From positions 53,355,209-53,419,208 of the forward strand of contig CM043971.1 of NCBI GenBank assembly GCA_014529385.2: DNA of 64,000 nucleotides. The letters are read 5' to 3'. This DNA is from Adiantum capillus-veneris. Taxonomy: Eukaryota; Streptophyta; Polypodiopsida; Polypodiales; Pteridaceae. The notes beneath the pieces were generated by a model. That model saw nothing but the letters and a program-made list of their open reading frames with translations. It was not told where the DNA came from and ran no database searches. Positions 44,437-57,735 of this stretch are shown here, piece after piece. A program made the position numbers and the translations under genes. Position 1 is the first letter of the stretch; the number at the start of each line of letters is the position of its first letter.

Positions 44437-46700
44437 ATGAAGGAGAGTATAAACCAAGGGAAGCCTTTAGAGACTATAGTGTCAGGCACTTACTCCGACT
44501 CAAGTTCCAAGATGTCTTCCTTCTTGACCCAATTAGGGACTCAAACCTCTCTCAGGTTCAAGTACATTTTGACTTTCTATAAGATTAACAAGCATGGGGC
44601 CCAAATTTATTTGGATCCTAGTAGAGAGTATGTGGTCAAGCTTGATGATTACACAATTGAGTTCAAAGTGGAGGTTAGAGTTAGCAAGAACGATACCTTC
44701 TGTATGGATTGAAACGGAGTGCAATACCTCAAAATAAAGAACCTTGACACTGTTGACAAATGGGAATTAGAAGCTAATACTTTGATTCTAGACATTACCA
44801 CTAAAGAGATACCACCAATGTTAGAATTAGAAGGGTATGATCAAATAGATGCTAAACCTCTGAAATGCATATCTATTGATAAACCATGGCTTGGAGTTTA
44901 TTGTTGGGAGGAGGTATGAGGCCTAAAGCAGAAAAAAATTTGGGACTGAATTAAAGAGCCTTTGGCAATATGGCCAATCAATGGGGAAGCACGGCTCAAG
45001 GTAGCCACCTCAATGATAGAAATTTGGGAAGAGACGTGGAAACCACCATAAACTAGAGAAGAACAAGTGACACCAAGACAAGAAGATGTCCACATGAGTC
45101 ACACCTACCAAGCAATTGGTTTAAAGGCTTAGTGGGAGAAACACCGGCCAAGAGAGTGGGTGCAAAATATAACCATAGGGTCAGACCATCAGAATTTCAA
45201 AAATGTATAAATAAATAAAGCAAATATGGGGATCCATATAACCATTTAGCAAGCTTTAGGTAGGTCTTGAGAGCTGAGCATATAGTGGACTTCCATACTC
45301 AATTTGAGGGGTTTGGAGTGACATTGGAAGGTAAAGCCTTAATATTGTTCTATACCATACCACCTAGATTAACTATGGATCTACTGACATTGGCTATGAG
45401 TTTTGTCACTGCTTGTTTGAATAAGGGAATCAAACACAACATAGTAGCACAAATCTACAGCTTTAAACAAAAGCAAGGAGAAACTTTGAGAGACTTTGTG
45501 ATTTGAATGAGGCAATACATTGACAGATGTCTAGAGTTGGAAATTCCAATTGAGGAAAGACTTGTCTCATTATTTCTAGAAGGTTTACTCACAAGGAGTT
45601 GCATGCCATTCTGTATAGCAAGAAACATACAACTTGGAAAGTGTGCAGTCTGGATGCAATAGACTTGGGGGATAATTTCAAAATCTTCAATGAGGAGAGC
45701 GCCATTAAGGACAATCAAAGTGAGCATACCACATCAAATGTACCAACACAAGTAGGTCCAACTGGGGCAACCCCTACAAATGCTATTGAAGACATGCTTA
45801 AACGCATGAATGATACGATGACTAATATGCAAAGTATTCCAACACAAGGTCTAGGACAGAATCCACCACAAGGGAAACCTATGGGACAACCCAAACCATC
45901 AAAATGGTGTGCCATTGAGGAAAAAATGGACAAAGCATGAAACAAACATGTGCCACTACAAAATATGACAAAAATGTCTAGTATGTATTGATGTGACAAT
46001 AGGGACAATTGATGTATAGGTATCCACTAACAAGGCACTGATCCAAAAATCACATATGGATACGAGAGACCACAACCTGTATTAGGTCCGCAACCATGTC
46101 TACCAGGAAATAATGCTATGCGGATTAAATACATGCTTCTTGAAGGGCAAGTGGGTGAGAAGGCTCTAGTACTAGTTACACCAAACTTGGGAGTAGAGGA
46201 TGAGTGGTACACTCAGTCAACTCTTGCCATGGTAGAACAAGTTTATCAGACACTTCTAGAGGCATCACTAGTTTACTTTATTGCAAACCAGGGAGCTAAA
46301 CCAGCCATGGTGAATTCAATGTCTAAGCCAAGAACAAGAAACTGCCATGATTGTGGTTCAAACGACCATTGAAAAAATGATTGTCCAGAGCCAGATAAGA
46401 ATGCCAGACTAGTTGAAGCAGATTGCATGCAATGCAGTCTAAAGGGTGAACATTTTTCTGATGACTATCATAGAAATTCGACAAACAAAGGAAAAATGGC
46501 CATAAATGTAGTACAACTTGTGCCAAGTAGCTCGTTTGACCGTGAACCTATTGTCGTTATTTGGGTAGTTACTAGGGCACATGCCAAGAAAAATAGACCT
46601 GAAACGACTAGAAAGTCTTCTAGAGACTCTAAGAGAGAAAGACGTAGATGCTACGAGCTTAGAAGATAGAAACAATGAAGGGAAATTAAAGAGAAAGTCC
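44437..46700 (+). pseudogene. Athila-like gag of element D
   Basis: It starts with an open stretch at 44437-44712 (YLDPSREYVVKLDDYTIEFK), then 44719-44919 (DKWELEANTLILDITTKE, DQIDAKPLKCISI, GVYCWEE). The capsid-type domain follows at 45267-45660 (FVTACLNKGIKHNIVAQIYS, FKQKQGETLRDFV, LHAILYSKKHTT), then a linker and a zinc knuckle with a stop in it near 46350 (NCHDCGSNDH) and a second, C-x2-C-less, knuckle near 46440. The order and sequence match gag of the 20-kb element. Stops and frameshifts are frequent. Confidence 0.88.
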
Positions 46701-47212
46701 AACACCACTCCAAAGAATCATTTTTGAGCTATGGCCTCAAAATCACTCGTTATTGGACCAAACTTGATGGGCCCACTCCTCAAGGCATATGGCACCACCC
46801 CATTTAAGTTGGAGGAAAAATAATCCATTTCAATTGTGAGGAGCAAAACTATCAAAGTAAGAGGACAATAGACTCAAGGAGAACAAAATCAATTCAAATT
46901 AGGGCTAAGAGTTACATATTAGGCCTATTGGACAATGATATAGCATCAAAAGTTGAAAAATTGAAAAATTTACGACTCAAGAAAATAAGCGCGCTTATTA
47001 TCTCATGAACCCAAATTAGCCCACTTTGGCATTTTCTCCTCATGCACAATATTCTCATGATGTATCAAGGCCTTGAATTCCCTTACATGCAAGAAATTAC
47101 TCACATCACCAAAAAGCGCACTAGAGCTTTCCCAATTCTTGCATAAGTGAACCACTTCCAAATCCAAAAAGTGCAAAATCACATTTAGAGCAAGGAAACA
47201 CCTTGTACAACC
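46701..47212. other. Spacer with one perfect palindrome
   Basis: No coding sequence seen. It resembles the leader text of element D (palindrome, TCATGAACCC, repeated AAAATTGAAAAATT) and may be displaced leader or spacer sequence of the same family. Confidence 0.45.
46984..46999. promoter_or_regulatory. 16-bp perfect palindrome, G:C variant
   Basis: AATAAGCGCGCTTATT is fully self-complementary. Relative to AATAATCGCGATTATT of the other family members, T-to-G in one arm is matched by A-to-C in the other. Confidence 0.8.
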
Positions 47213-47544
47213 TTGGGAGACCTGGGGGTTATAGGCATGGTACAGAATTTGTGGCCATTGGCCAAGTTCTTAGTGACACCTCTAGACTCGGCAGGATGTA
47301 GACACATTGTGGTACACTTCTTTGCTGACATGCAGGGCCCACCATGCTATGTACACATACATAAGGACTCTTGGAAAGAGGAGGTTGTTCTACACATGAC
47401 ACACTCTTCTTGGGCTTGGGATAGGCAGTCTTTGCAGTCACGCCTATCTTGGGGACGCTCGGATGCGGATTACTCCCCATCCAAGCAAGCCTCGAAGATA
47501 GTGTGGTTAGCTGGTGCTACAACATCAGTTCTCTCTGATTCCCC

Positions 47545-48480
47545 ATGAGCATTTTCTCATGGAATGTGCTGGGATTAGGTGGGCCCCAGTTCAGTGCCAA
47601 CGGGGTTGATTGTGTCAGGAGCTTCAACGATGCCTTGTGGGCAAAGAGATTGAAATTCTTATGCTGTAGGAGCATCATCGTTGTGAGAGCCACAATAGAC
47701 AATGTGGTCAGCTTTTGCGTGGGCGATTTGAGACATTCTAATCAGCTACATTTGGACCTGATGGTATCTAGGGAGGGGTATCTATGACTATTATGGACTC
47801 TTGACAGTAGGCCATTGTGGGAAAATGTAATATTCTGCCTGGCATGGCTCAATGGATTATTATGCAGGTTCATGGCTGCCTCTTGGGCTTCCTAAACATC
47901 TATTCGCCCAATGTGGTAAGTGCACGTACAGAGTTTTGGTCTCACATTGTAGAGTCTCTACCACATGCAAAGCAATGGTCCATTGAGGGTGACTTCAACA
48001 TGTTGGAGGACCCCTTTGACAGAATTGGAGGTAGCCATGCTACTGTGCACGGAGTTGAGTTGGAAGCCTGGGAGAGGCTATGTATGACTTTGAGGATTTA
48101 AAATGTTTGGGAGCCGGAGCACTCTAGCTTTGTGAGGCCCCCAGATAGCTTGACCTTCTCTTGCTTGGACTGCGGGGTGGGAGGAGTGAATCTATCTTAG
48201 ATAGATTGCTTCTACGCTAGTGAACACATCTATGACTTGGGTGGGTCAATTTGCATCTTGGTTGGGACATATTTTTTTGGACCATGCACGAGTGATTCTC
48301 ACTCTGTGATAGATAGACAGAGGAGGGGGAGCATGATGCTACACATCCCTAAGAGGATCTTGTTGGACTCAGAGCTCAAAGAGCAAGTGGTGGCTCTTTG
48401 GATAGAGGTCTTGGACATGCTGGACTCTCCTGATCACAGAGTGGCCTTTGGACTTTCTCAGCTTAGTCATTTTTTTCTTT
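47545..48480 (+). pseudogene. LINE endonuclease domain
   Basis: MSIFSWNVLGLGGPQF is the usual L1 start (I-x-W-N-x-x-G-L). IEGDFNMLEDPFDRIGG contains the G-D-F-N motif. A conserved C-terminal part lies near 48.2-48.35 kb (the IDR-type DHS-H motif is degraded). This nuclease nicks the target DNA to prime reverse transcription. Stops at about 47789 and 48103 separate the pieces. Confidence 0.85.
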
Positions 48481-49014
48481 AGGAGTCTAAGGCACACCTA
48501 GCTACAACAAGGGAGGAGGAGAAGCATCTTTCTCGCGGTGTTGCTTCTTTGCAGAGGATGCAAGAGCAGCACTTAGATAGTCCTTAGTTGGAGGAGTAGT
48601 TGCTGCAGGATCAAACAGGAGCTTTCCAACATAGAGGAGAGGCATCATGAGTTTGCTTTCCATTTAGAGGCATCTTAGTGGACCCAAATGGGTAACAGAG
48701 TGATTGGGTCGTTCTTTGAGGTAGTGGGACCCCGTCATGCGCACACCAGGGTCAGCCAATTGAGGACACCTGATGAGTCATTTGTTTCAGAGCTAGAGGA
48801 TATGCATGCAACTGCTACCAACTTTTACCATGACCTGGTGTCAGCAGAGCCTTAGTCACATCATAGAGATGCATGCAGAAAGAAGGTTTGTACACAAATG
48901 CCTTGTCTTATGATTGAGGATATGTGTCAGAGGCTTGAGTTGCCTCTCCTGCTAGAGGAGCTCCATGCGGCCCTCAAAGATCTTCCCTGAGGTAGTTCTC
49001 CCAATGAGCATGGT

Positions 49015-49830
49015 TTGACTCCTAGTTTTTTCTTGGAGTACTGGGACTTGCTAGGCACAGACCTTTGCAACGATTTTCAATACATCTTGCACACAGAAGA
49101 GATGCATGGCAGCATGAATGAGGGCTTGATCTACCTCATTCCCAAGGAGGGAGGCTCCTTGGATGAGATTCGACAGTGGTGGCCCATCACCATCCTCAAC
49201 TCAACCTACAAAATTCTAGCCAAGGCTCTGAGTTTTAGCCACTTCTAGAGAGCATTATACATGGGACCCAAATAGGTTTTGTCAAGGAGTACAGTATCCT
49301 TGACAACATCTTTACTTTTTGGGAGGCTTCTACCCTCACGTGCCTCCAAGGTGAGGATCTGGTGATATTTCTTCTCAATTTTGAGAACGCCTATGCCAGA
49401 GTTGACTGGGACTTCTTGGAGGGTAGTCTACGTAAGATGGGCTTCTCAAATGCTTGGATCAGAGGTGTGTCAATTCTCTACGGATGTGCACATAGTCAGG
49501 AGCTTTTGGCAAGAGGTAGAGGAGGTCAATTCATGCTCACATGCTCATTTAGATAGGGCTGCCCTCTAGCCCCCTTCCTCCTTTTTTTCTATGGTGAGGC
49601 AATGAGCAGATTCTTGGTTTCACAATAGGTTGTTTTACGTGGCTTAGAGCTCCCTATTCAGGGTGATGAGTTACTAGATGTCGAGTTTGCATACAACTCA
49701 GATTTGTACTTGGAGGGCTAGGAGGTCAACCTGCACAGGTGTGAGCAGGCTCTATAGATGTTTTGTTGTGCATCAAGCGCACTGATCAAATGGAGGAAGA
49801 CAATGATTTTCTGGGTTAGCAATGCTCTTA
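49015..49830 (+). pseudogene. L1-like LINE reverse transcriptase
   Basis: GLIYLIPKEGGSLDEIRQWW, then PITILNSTYKILAKAL, GFVKEYSILDNIFTFWEAS in another frame, then IFLLNFENAYARVDWDFLEG (the first catalytic Asp is Asn here), a stop in place of Gln in R-x-GCPLAP near 49555, and a degraded F-A-D-D reading FAYNSDLYLEG near 49690. The frame and motif losses show a long-dead copy. Sequence from 49.83 to 51.1 kb is further degraded ORF2. Confidence 0.88.
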
Positions 49831-51960
49831 CGTCTAATTGGCTTCCATGTGAGTGTTTTAGATGGATTCCCCCAGGGATTGCAATTTGCTACTTGGGATG
49901 TCAGGTTGGCATGGACTTGTCTCCTTAGTAGCAAATTGCTCTTCTCCTTGTATCCATTAGGAGGAAGTTGCTACATTGGAGTTTTGCACGACTGCCTTTG
50001 GTAGGCAGAGTTGTAGTGGCCAGCAAGTGCTGTTGGCTACTATGTGGTACATTACATCTTACTGGGTCTTTTTGAGCTCTTGCATCAGCAAGGTAGAGAT
50101 CTGATTATGAACTTTCTTTGGTCAGGGTGCGACACTCAGATAACTCGGGCCAATTTTGCATGGTAGGTCATCACTCTACCTTGTTCTTAGGGGCGGGGTG
50201 GGGGGCTTGGGGATCATAGACCAGCACAGCAGAGTAGAGCCCTTCTTGCAAAGATTATTGTTAGAGGATTTCTTCCAGGGGAGGAGCCCTAGAAGGAGTT
50301 TTTGCTTCAGTGGCTTTGAGCTTGAGTGCCTCAGGCATGAGGCCCTTGAAGACTTTCCATCAAATTGATCTTTATAGAGATGCGTAGAGTTGGTTTGAGT
50401 AGGAAACTGGAGGATCGTTTTATTGTGAGCATACTTCTCTCTTGGGAGCAGCTGCAGAGAGTCCTGGAGTAGCACCAACCCACCTGCATGGAGGAGCACT
50501 TGAGACAGCCCCTTGTTTGGAAACCCATGGTCAACACTTAGAGAGGCCACTTGGTTGGTAGTAGGCCTCATGTTTCTCGGGGTCCCATGGCAGAGGGTCC
50601 AACACGCACTTTAGGTGATTGGCTTCAATTCTTAGGTTTGCCAAAGGAGTTACAGAGCATCCAACTGCAAGCCGTGAGGGGGGTGCAGAGAATGTGTCAG
50701 GACATCACAGAGGTAATATCCGCTGAGTGGCTCACACCTCTAGAGACAACAACTCCCAGATGGAAGGAGGCCTTTACATGATTGGAGGTTCTCATCATAG
50801 TTCAAGCTTGCTCATAGACTATACCCTCCATGTTCTTTGAGATACAGGGCAAGGGTGCACTACACAAAGTCCCAATAGAGGCTCCATAGGTTGCAGAGTC
50901 TTGTTTTTTGAGGATCCAAGTAGTGGGCATCTGCGAGAGGACTTGTGTCATCGATCCTAACTCATCAGCTTTTGAGACATGCCATTGGAGGCTTTGGGCT
51001 TGGGAGAGCTGTCCACTGGCATGAGTGCAATGGGATCCTGGAGAGTGGTTTTGGAGGGACCCCTTCTCCTCAACTGCCGACCATCCAAGGGTCCCTTTCT
51101 TTCAATACATTATTTGATTGCGACATCACATAGTGGCAGCACGAAGAGAGACTCGTCTTACTGTCACACCTCATTGGCAGGAGGAGGGTCGCACAGCTGA
51201 GTTCTTGTCAGCCTTTTGGGTGAGGTTGTGGCTATTACATAGTGGCCTTTTGGCAACATGCACATCTTGTAACCATCCTTTGGAGAGTAAACACCACTAT
51301 TTGTGGGACTACCCTATGGCAGAACATGTTTGGTGTCGGGTCTTTGGACTGATGCTAGCTCTCTCCACAACACAACAGTACACTTGGGGGGTAGCTGCTT
51401 GATCCACTCTCACGAACCTTGCACTTCAGTTTGAGCTATCCTCCACCAATAGGATGATAGTGATACACGGTGATTGACCTACACTCCAGCGTGCTACATA
51501 GTTTACCCCACATGAGTGGTGCAGTTGGGAGCTCATCTGTGGTTCATTTGGTGGGCCCGCTGCTTTCGCATCTTCAAGGCTTGCCTTTGTGAACACCAGT
51601 AAACAAAGACTGTTTGAGATTTTTGGTTGGAGTTGATTCACCCTCTCAAGGGACATTTTGAGAGACTTTACGGAATCTCCAATCACATGTGGGAGCGTAG
51701 AGAGGAGTTCCTTTGACTCTGGCGCCCTAGGCATTTCTTCACAATGGTCCAGGGTGAGCTCAGATGACACTACTGTCCACCTGTGCTACTTTTCCCTCCT
51801 CCCATCTCTTGATTTAGCCCTCACTACACATATGTTGTTTTCCACTGGGAGAGTCTCCCCTTATGATTGATGTAGCCCTCTCTAGTAGAGGCGGTTGTAG
51901 CCCTATGTACAATTTTATTAACTAATAGAAGGATATTTTTGTCAAAAAAATAATAATTGG

Positions 51961-52379
51961 TGCATCTATCCTAGACATAGGAGAGGTGATAGAGACCTCC
52001 ACTGCTTCCACTGTTGTTTCAAGGGGACATGTAGTTGTGAACACATTTACAAATCAATAGTCTGTGCAAAACCCTTGGCAATGTCATTGCAAAAAAAATC
52101 ACTTCTCTGTGTGCTGTGAAGGTAGCTCTTTTTGGTTGCAAGTAGGCCTGCTCTCGAAGTGGCATCTTACAACAGGTTGAGGTAGTCATGGAGGAGTTGC
52201 TGACAATGATCAAGTGAGTATTGGGAAATTCACTCTGTAAACCGGGATCTATGTGCACTGTGTCCGTGTGCATGCGTGATGTAGGTCTAGGAGCTCAAAT
52301 TCTAAAGTTGCATGAGAATTCAATAGTAGCCCCAAAAAGTGGCGTGTGAGTTGAACATGCTAGATTTTGAGTTATGAAG
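51961..52379. other. No gene recognised
   Basis: Short sequence between the two LINEs. An 84-codon minus-strand frame (52273-52019) has no family match. Confidence 0.4.
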
Positions 52380-52570
52380 CTCTTGACACAAAGAGAGAAA
52401 ATGAAATGAAATGATATATTAATGTCTTCAAAAGGCCAAAGTGACCTATGAGACAAAAGAGTTCACAAATGGAAAATTTAATACATGTATGTGTAAAAGA
52501 CTGAAAAACTGAAAACTGAAAAAATGAAACTAAACTGAGCTAAAGTGAAATGGAATGAAATGAAATGGGA
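52380..52570. repeat. (GAAAT)n-like LINE tail
   Basis: AATGAAATGAAATG-type units, broken by other sequence, lie at the 3' end of the minus-strand LINE. A short tandem-repeat tail in place of a pure poly-A is seen in several non-L1 LINE groups. Confidence 0.65.
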
Positions 52571-52599
52571 TGAAAAGTTGAGATGCTGGGATCAAGATC

Positions 52600-55500
52600 C
52601 TATCCTATGATCTCCAACATCAGTCTTTGGAGGAGCTCATCAATGTCCTCCTTAGTGAGTACTCTAATTGGGTGTCTCCCATGTCGTGCCAGAATAGTTC
52701 GGACCCTATAATGCAACTTCCACTGATGTCTCAATGACCCTAGCAATCGTGGGCGTCTAGATCTCCCAAGATCAGTGGCCTTATCAGTTAGTATACCTTT
52801 GGTATAGGTGGACTCTAAAGTCTGCTCATCCAAATGTCATGCATGTAGTATCAAAAAATCAGTGATCTCCCTCTGTGTATGTCTGCACAGCTCCAATAAA
52901 AATAGCCCAAGGCATTTCTGATCTTGATATCTCATAAATTTGGCCAGTGGTTTAAAACCCTCTCTTAATAGGCAGTGGAAACGGCCTCGTATCTCATAGT
53001 AGACTGGCCAATGACAGATGTGATGTAACTCTGTCTCTAGCTCTATATGGCATAGCTAACAAATCCTGGTCTCTACTGATATTCCTCCAAAGCTACCAGT
53101 CTCACTCTCTAACTGATGTGAAAATGTGCGCATCTATCCAATAGAACATCGTAATCCATGTGATAGATGAGTGTCCATGTAAGCAGGTCTAATCACCATT
53201 AGGGAAATTTTGGATTATCAAATGGACCCTATGAGGAGTTTGACTTTCTCGTTCTTGTCCAAACCAGACGCACATCAAATTTTTTACAAATGAAATCAAA
53301 ACTTGTCGAACCTTTTAGATTTAGAATGTACTTATTGAGATCTATCCATTAATATATAGAATGCCAGCAGATTCCTTATATTCTAAAAGATTCCATTAAT
53401 TGATGTGACAACTCCGATTTATAAATGGAATCTCTCCCCACATTTCAGCTTTAGTGGGGAGGCCATAACTTCTACGAATCAACTCCAAATTTGTTGGATT
53501 TTGGGGATTCAAAACCTACTTTTCTAAGATCTTTGCAATGATTTGCTGGTTGATAGGGTTTTGACAAAGCGTTTATGTACTTCACCGAGTTGCCAACTTT
53601 GGACAAGAGAGACACAATCAAACCTCCTCATAGGCCCCTTTGAGAGTCCAAATTTTCCCTAATGAAAACCATCCTCTGTAAGCTCAAGGAGATGCTTTTT
53701 GTAGAAATCCATCTTCATGCCAAGCACACACAGAGGCTGTATCCATGTCCTCCTTGTGTCTAAGTGAATCAAGTCCTATATGATGAGCTGAGTGATCTTG
53801 GTCTGTGTGAGAGACAAGGAGGGTGCGTCCAAGGGGGTAATCTATCCATGTCAAAACCATTCAGATTGAACTAAGCTGTCTTTTGTGCATACCAACAAGA
53901 GGTGTCTCCCTGTGAGGCAAGTTGTCGACAAGACTGCAAAGCTAGATGGGCATATTTGTCTCTGGTGAGATCCAGATACTGTGCGTGAAAGAAATGGATT
54001 TGGTGAGTGCCATGATGACAAGAGGTGGAGTAGTGATCTCTTCATATATAATCATCCAAGAAATCATAGAAACCAGAGGCCTCTCCATGTACTTCCATCC
54101 ATCAGTACTGCCAGCCTGCGGCTATTGCGATCCACTGATAGTCCCGAAATCTGCACCCATAAGGCATAGCTGATGTGACCAAAGTGTCAAAAATCCATAG
54201 TTTTGTTCATGGTTCTTGAAACTGAACCTACAAACACATGAGTCTCGAGCTTCTTGAAAGCCGCATATGCTCTTGTTAGCCTACTCTCTGTTGATCTCCT
54301 CCAAGAAAACACTAGCCACTAAAGACCACACCAAGGTAAGTGTATGCATTTGTATACTCCACCATATCTTAGCCATATGCAAAGATAGGTGCAGATCGCC
54401 TGACGCACTATGGTGTGGTGTTGAACACCATAACCTTGGTCTTGCCAGGGTTCATCGATAAGCCCCTATCACTAACAAATGTGTGCAATGTATCCAAATG
54501 TCACTGCATTCCCTCTGGTGAATTTGAGATCAAAACAATATCATATGCATATAACAACAATGAGATCTAGGTCCCTACTAGCTGTGCTCCTCTATTGCCT
54601 CTCCTCTCAATGTATTTTGAAACCTCATCCACATAAATACCAAATAAACTAGGGGAGAGTGGACAACCCTCTTTCACCCCAATAGTGGATTGAAAAATCT
54701 TAGACACCTCCTCAGGAGTGTGAAACTGACCCACAATTGTTTTGTACAAGGCCATGATCCCCCAAATCAGCTTTGTGGGTACACCCATCTCCTGTAACCT
54801 TTGAGCTCTAGGAACTATGTCAAATGCTTTGTGGACGTCCACAAAAGTATAGTAAATCCTTCTACCATGTGATTTTCCCTCCTTAATAATAGCTCTGAGT
54901 GTCAATATGTGATCAAGAGTGGAGAAACCTTTCTTGAAACCTGACTGTCTTGATGCTCGTATGTCTGCTCTCTCTGCCCATCTACTCAACTACTACTCAA
55001 GAATAGAAGCATATAACCTGGCAAGTGCGTGACCTATTATAATGGTGTGATAGTTCCCAAGAATCATTGAATCTCCTACCTTGAAAATAGGCACAACAAT
55101 TGACATACTCCAAGCATTAGGAAAGCCCTCACACATGGCTCGATTGAACCTCAATGCAAGAAGTTTTGCAAGCATATCTCAGGCATGTATAAAGTGCTCT
55201 GCTACCAATCCATCATGATCATATGCTCTCCTAATCCTCATCCTGTCAATAGATTTCTTCACCATCTTAGTAGTAAAGAAAATGCATGTTTCTAAACATG
55301 GCATCAGGGGTCTGGTAGAGGCGTCTGTCTTGGAATTGTGTAAAGAGATGCTGCATATTCACCCCAAGTCTCAGTGGATGTGATAGCCAATGGAGGGGAG
55401 TGCTCATGAAAGAATATCCATGCCTCACCTGAGTCCAGGCTCAAAAATAGCTTATACAACTCCTTCTCTAGCCGAGCAAGATAAGCCTTCTTCTTTTGTT

Positions 55501-56610
55501 GCACAAGCCATCGAAAGGCATTCTGTGATTGTCTATGACTAATGACTCCCAAAGACACCTCTCTCTGAAGTGGCTCTTGTTTCTCTACACTCCTCATCAT
55601 ACCAACTGTTCTGAGGCATTCTCCTAGAACAACATCTATTCTTAGGCTGGCTGTGTGGGTATGCCTCTACTGCTACATCATGTAATGTCTTTGTTAGTAA
55701 TTAGGTAAGCTCCTCTAATGGAAGTCTCAACTCCTCAATATCTAATCGTCTGTATATGCCATCTATGTAATTAGAATCAGTCTTTGACGTGAAATTGTAT
55801 CGAGTATGTGTGGATGTGTGATCTACTGCTACATTGATAGGCATGTGCCGAATGTAAAATCTTGAATAGAGGGTTTAAAATTGGGCCGAGCCAAAACCTA
55901 ATCCACTATGCTAGCCCCATATCTGTGAGGAAAACAAGTGAGCCCTCTCTATGCTAGAAATCTTTGTAGACCATTCAAAATGGCTAGAGTCCATGTGCAG
56001 CCCCCATCCCATGTTTATAAGATATCCCCATAACCCGTGTTCTTGTCATCCTGCAAACATGTGGCCAAATCCATATCACTGAAATCCAATTTTCTCAACA
56101 TCTCCTCTGAGGTATCATAGAAGACTGTTTGAAAATGGCTCATCCTAGCATTGAAGTCCCCCAAAAGGATATCTCTAGAGAACTCCCATATATCCTCATC
56201 CAAAATCATATAAGGTGATTTTCCCTTGAGGGATGCATAGTGAGATGTGCTTGGTGGAAAATAGCATATTGCAATGTAAAGTGGCCTCCCAGTCTCCGCT
56301 CTCACCTTGAACCACATATACCTAGCATGCTCATCTCTACAAACAATACACATGAGGGACTACAACTCTTCCCTGGATAGGACTGCCACACCTCATGATC
56401 CACGTCCTCTATACTCTGGTCTCACCTCTTGTCTACAAGTAGTCTCCCAACAATATCCCGACACTCTAGGGAATGTGCCACCTAGAGTGTGGTGTGTCTC
56501 GGAGTGGAAAATAATGTCCCTTCCTTTGAAGCTATCTTCAAAGGCGCTCACATCTAGCTTCTATGACCCATTACAATTCCATGATGCTAGTTTTAGGCTT
56601 GTCCCATAGG
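52600..56610 (-). pseudogene. LINE ORF2: endonuclease and reverse transcriptase
   Basis: The endonuclease near 56595-56015 reads SLKLASWNCNGS, RGRGS-x-GVAVLSREEL, then YMWFKVRAETGRPLYIAICY and DILLGDFNARMSHF. The RT at 54989-54300 reads SGFKKGFSTLDHILTLRAII, YYTFVDVHKAFDIVPR, GVKEGCPLSPSLFGIYVDEV, then LLYAYDIVLIS, in which the second residue of the usual A-D-D is Tyr. The segment YTYLGVVFSG, typical of the post-RT region, follows near 54330. The part 53.9-52.6 kb is degraded. Stops and frameshifts make it inactive. Confidence 0.85.
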
Positions 56611-56639
56611 TTTCACACCATCATGCAGGGCTTCCCCCC

Positions 56640-57735
56640 CCCCAGAATCATTGATCTCCCTTCTCTGTAAAAATCAATTTTACTTTCTCTCTGGCTGCCT
56701 TGATCTCCGGCATCTTCTTTTGCATGTGCACTATCTATGCTAGGGTGAGATCATTTCCCAATAAAATCACAGTCTTCTTGAGTACTGGTCTTTCCTTCAA
56801 AAACTCTTTCCTAGCTTCCCAAGTAGGAAAGCGCATAATGAGTGCTCTTTATTTGGAGCTACCTATCCCATCCTTCCTTCCTTCCCTTTCTTCCCCACTC
56901 TCCAAGCCCTTGTGTGAGTAGGCTTGGGGATGTTCATTTGTTTTAGAAGTTCCTTAACTTCTTCTTCCACATTGTTAGTTTCTTTAAGATAAGTGACACG
57001 TACATGAAGAGCTCCCATCTTCCTCCTTTGCTCCTCCTCCAAGGTCAATTTAATGATGGTAGATGGGGGTGTGGTAGTAGCCATTCCACCTTTTCCTTTC
57101 TTTGTAGTCTTAATCCACTTCTCCACTTTTTCCACCTTTCTCCAGCGTTTGGAAGAGCCTATCTTTCCGTGTTTTTTGTTGTTCCTCCTCCCTAAGAGTT
57201 TTTACCCGCTCTTTGATATTGTTCAATTCCTCGATCACTTTGGGCTGGTCATCTTTAGCTTTTTCTGATTTACTTTTGCACTCGGCAAACTCTCTCTTGA
57301 GTTCTTCAATCAGGGCATCCTTTTCATTCATACACTTCTCCATCTTTGATTTCCAAACCGCAAAGGTGGTGATTGTTTCATCCAATTCCTTTCTCCAAAG
57401 GAATTGTGCTACCTCTATTTTGTAACCTCATCCTTTTCTGCATTTGTGCTGTCAGTTTGTTATACCATTGGACTTTGCATGCCTCGTTGGCTTTGACAAG
57501 TTCTTTTTCCATGTCTGATCTCATGAAATTGAGTTGAACCCAAATCATCATCTGAACCTTTTCATACATGGTTTCATCTTCGATCTTGTTGAGCTTGCCT
57601 GATCTCATAGAGTACAGTGACAACACACTATCCCACATCTTCCGCCGTCGAAAGGTGGCTATTGCCTTGGGTGGAGTCCGGTAGTCATCACCCTCTTCAT
57701 TCATAAATGGGCCCATCTTAGCACACTCCACTAGA
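56640..57735 (-). pseudogene. LINE ORF1: coiled coil and RRM-like domain
   Basis: 57731-57378 gives 117 residues starting MECAKMGPFMNEEGDDYRTP. 57385-57110 is a strong coiled coil (KDALIEELKREFAECKSKSE). 57135-56863 gives LGALHVRV-like strands, GALHVRVTYLKETNNVEEEV and IPKPTHTRAWRVGKKG. Past one stop, RALIMRFPTWEARKEFLKER, VILLGNDLTLA and KMPEIKAARE follow. Coiled coil plus RRM-like fold with the D-L-T motif is the plan of LINE ORF1 RNA-binding proteins. Two frame changes separate the pieces. Confidence 0.75.

Larger units (their letters stand above)
38921..46700 (+). mobile_element. Element D: plus-strand Athila-like remnant
   Basis: It consists of a 5' LTR split by a Copia insertion, a PBS, a leader carrying a solo LTR, and gag. 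Pol and the 3' LTR are absent; gag decays near 46.7 kb and a LINE follows. It is related to, but clearly diverged from, the 20-kb element in LTR, PBS and gag. Confidence 0.75.
47213..51960 (+). mobile_element. L1-like LINE, heavily mutated
   Basis: Order: a 5' open frame (47213-47548, unrecognised), AP endonuclease from about 47545, RT at about 49.0-49.8 kb, and a C-terminal zinc-ribbon-like segment (CTSCNHPLESKHHYLWDYPM) near 51.28 kb. The 3' end is near 51.95 kb with an A-rich tail. Stops occur throughout. Confidence 0.85.

Noticed and set aside
44437..46700. Element D and the second element at 58.5 kb as the two ends of one provirus
   Set aside because: They face opposite directions and their LTRs are clearly diverged, so they are separate insertions.
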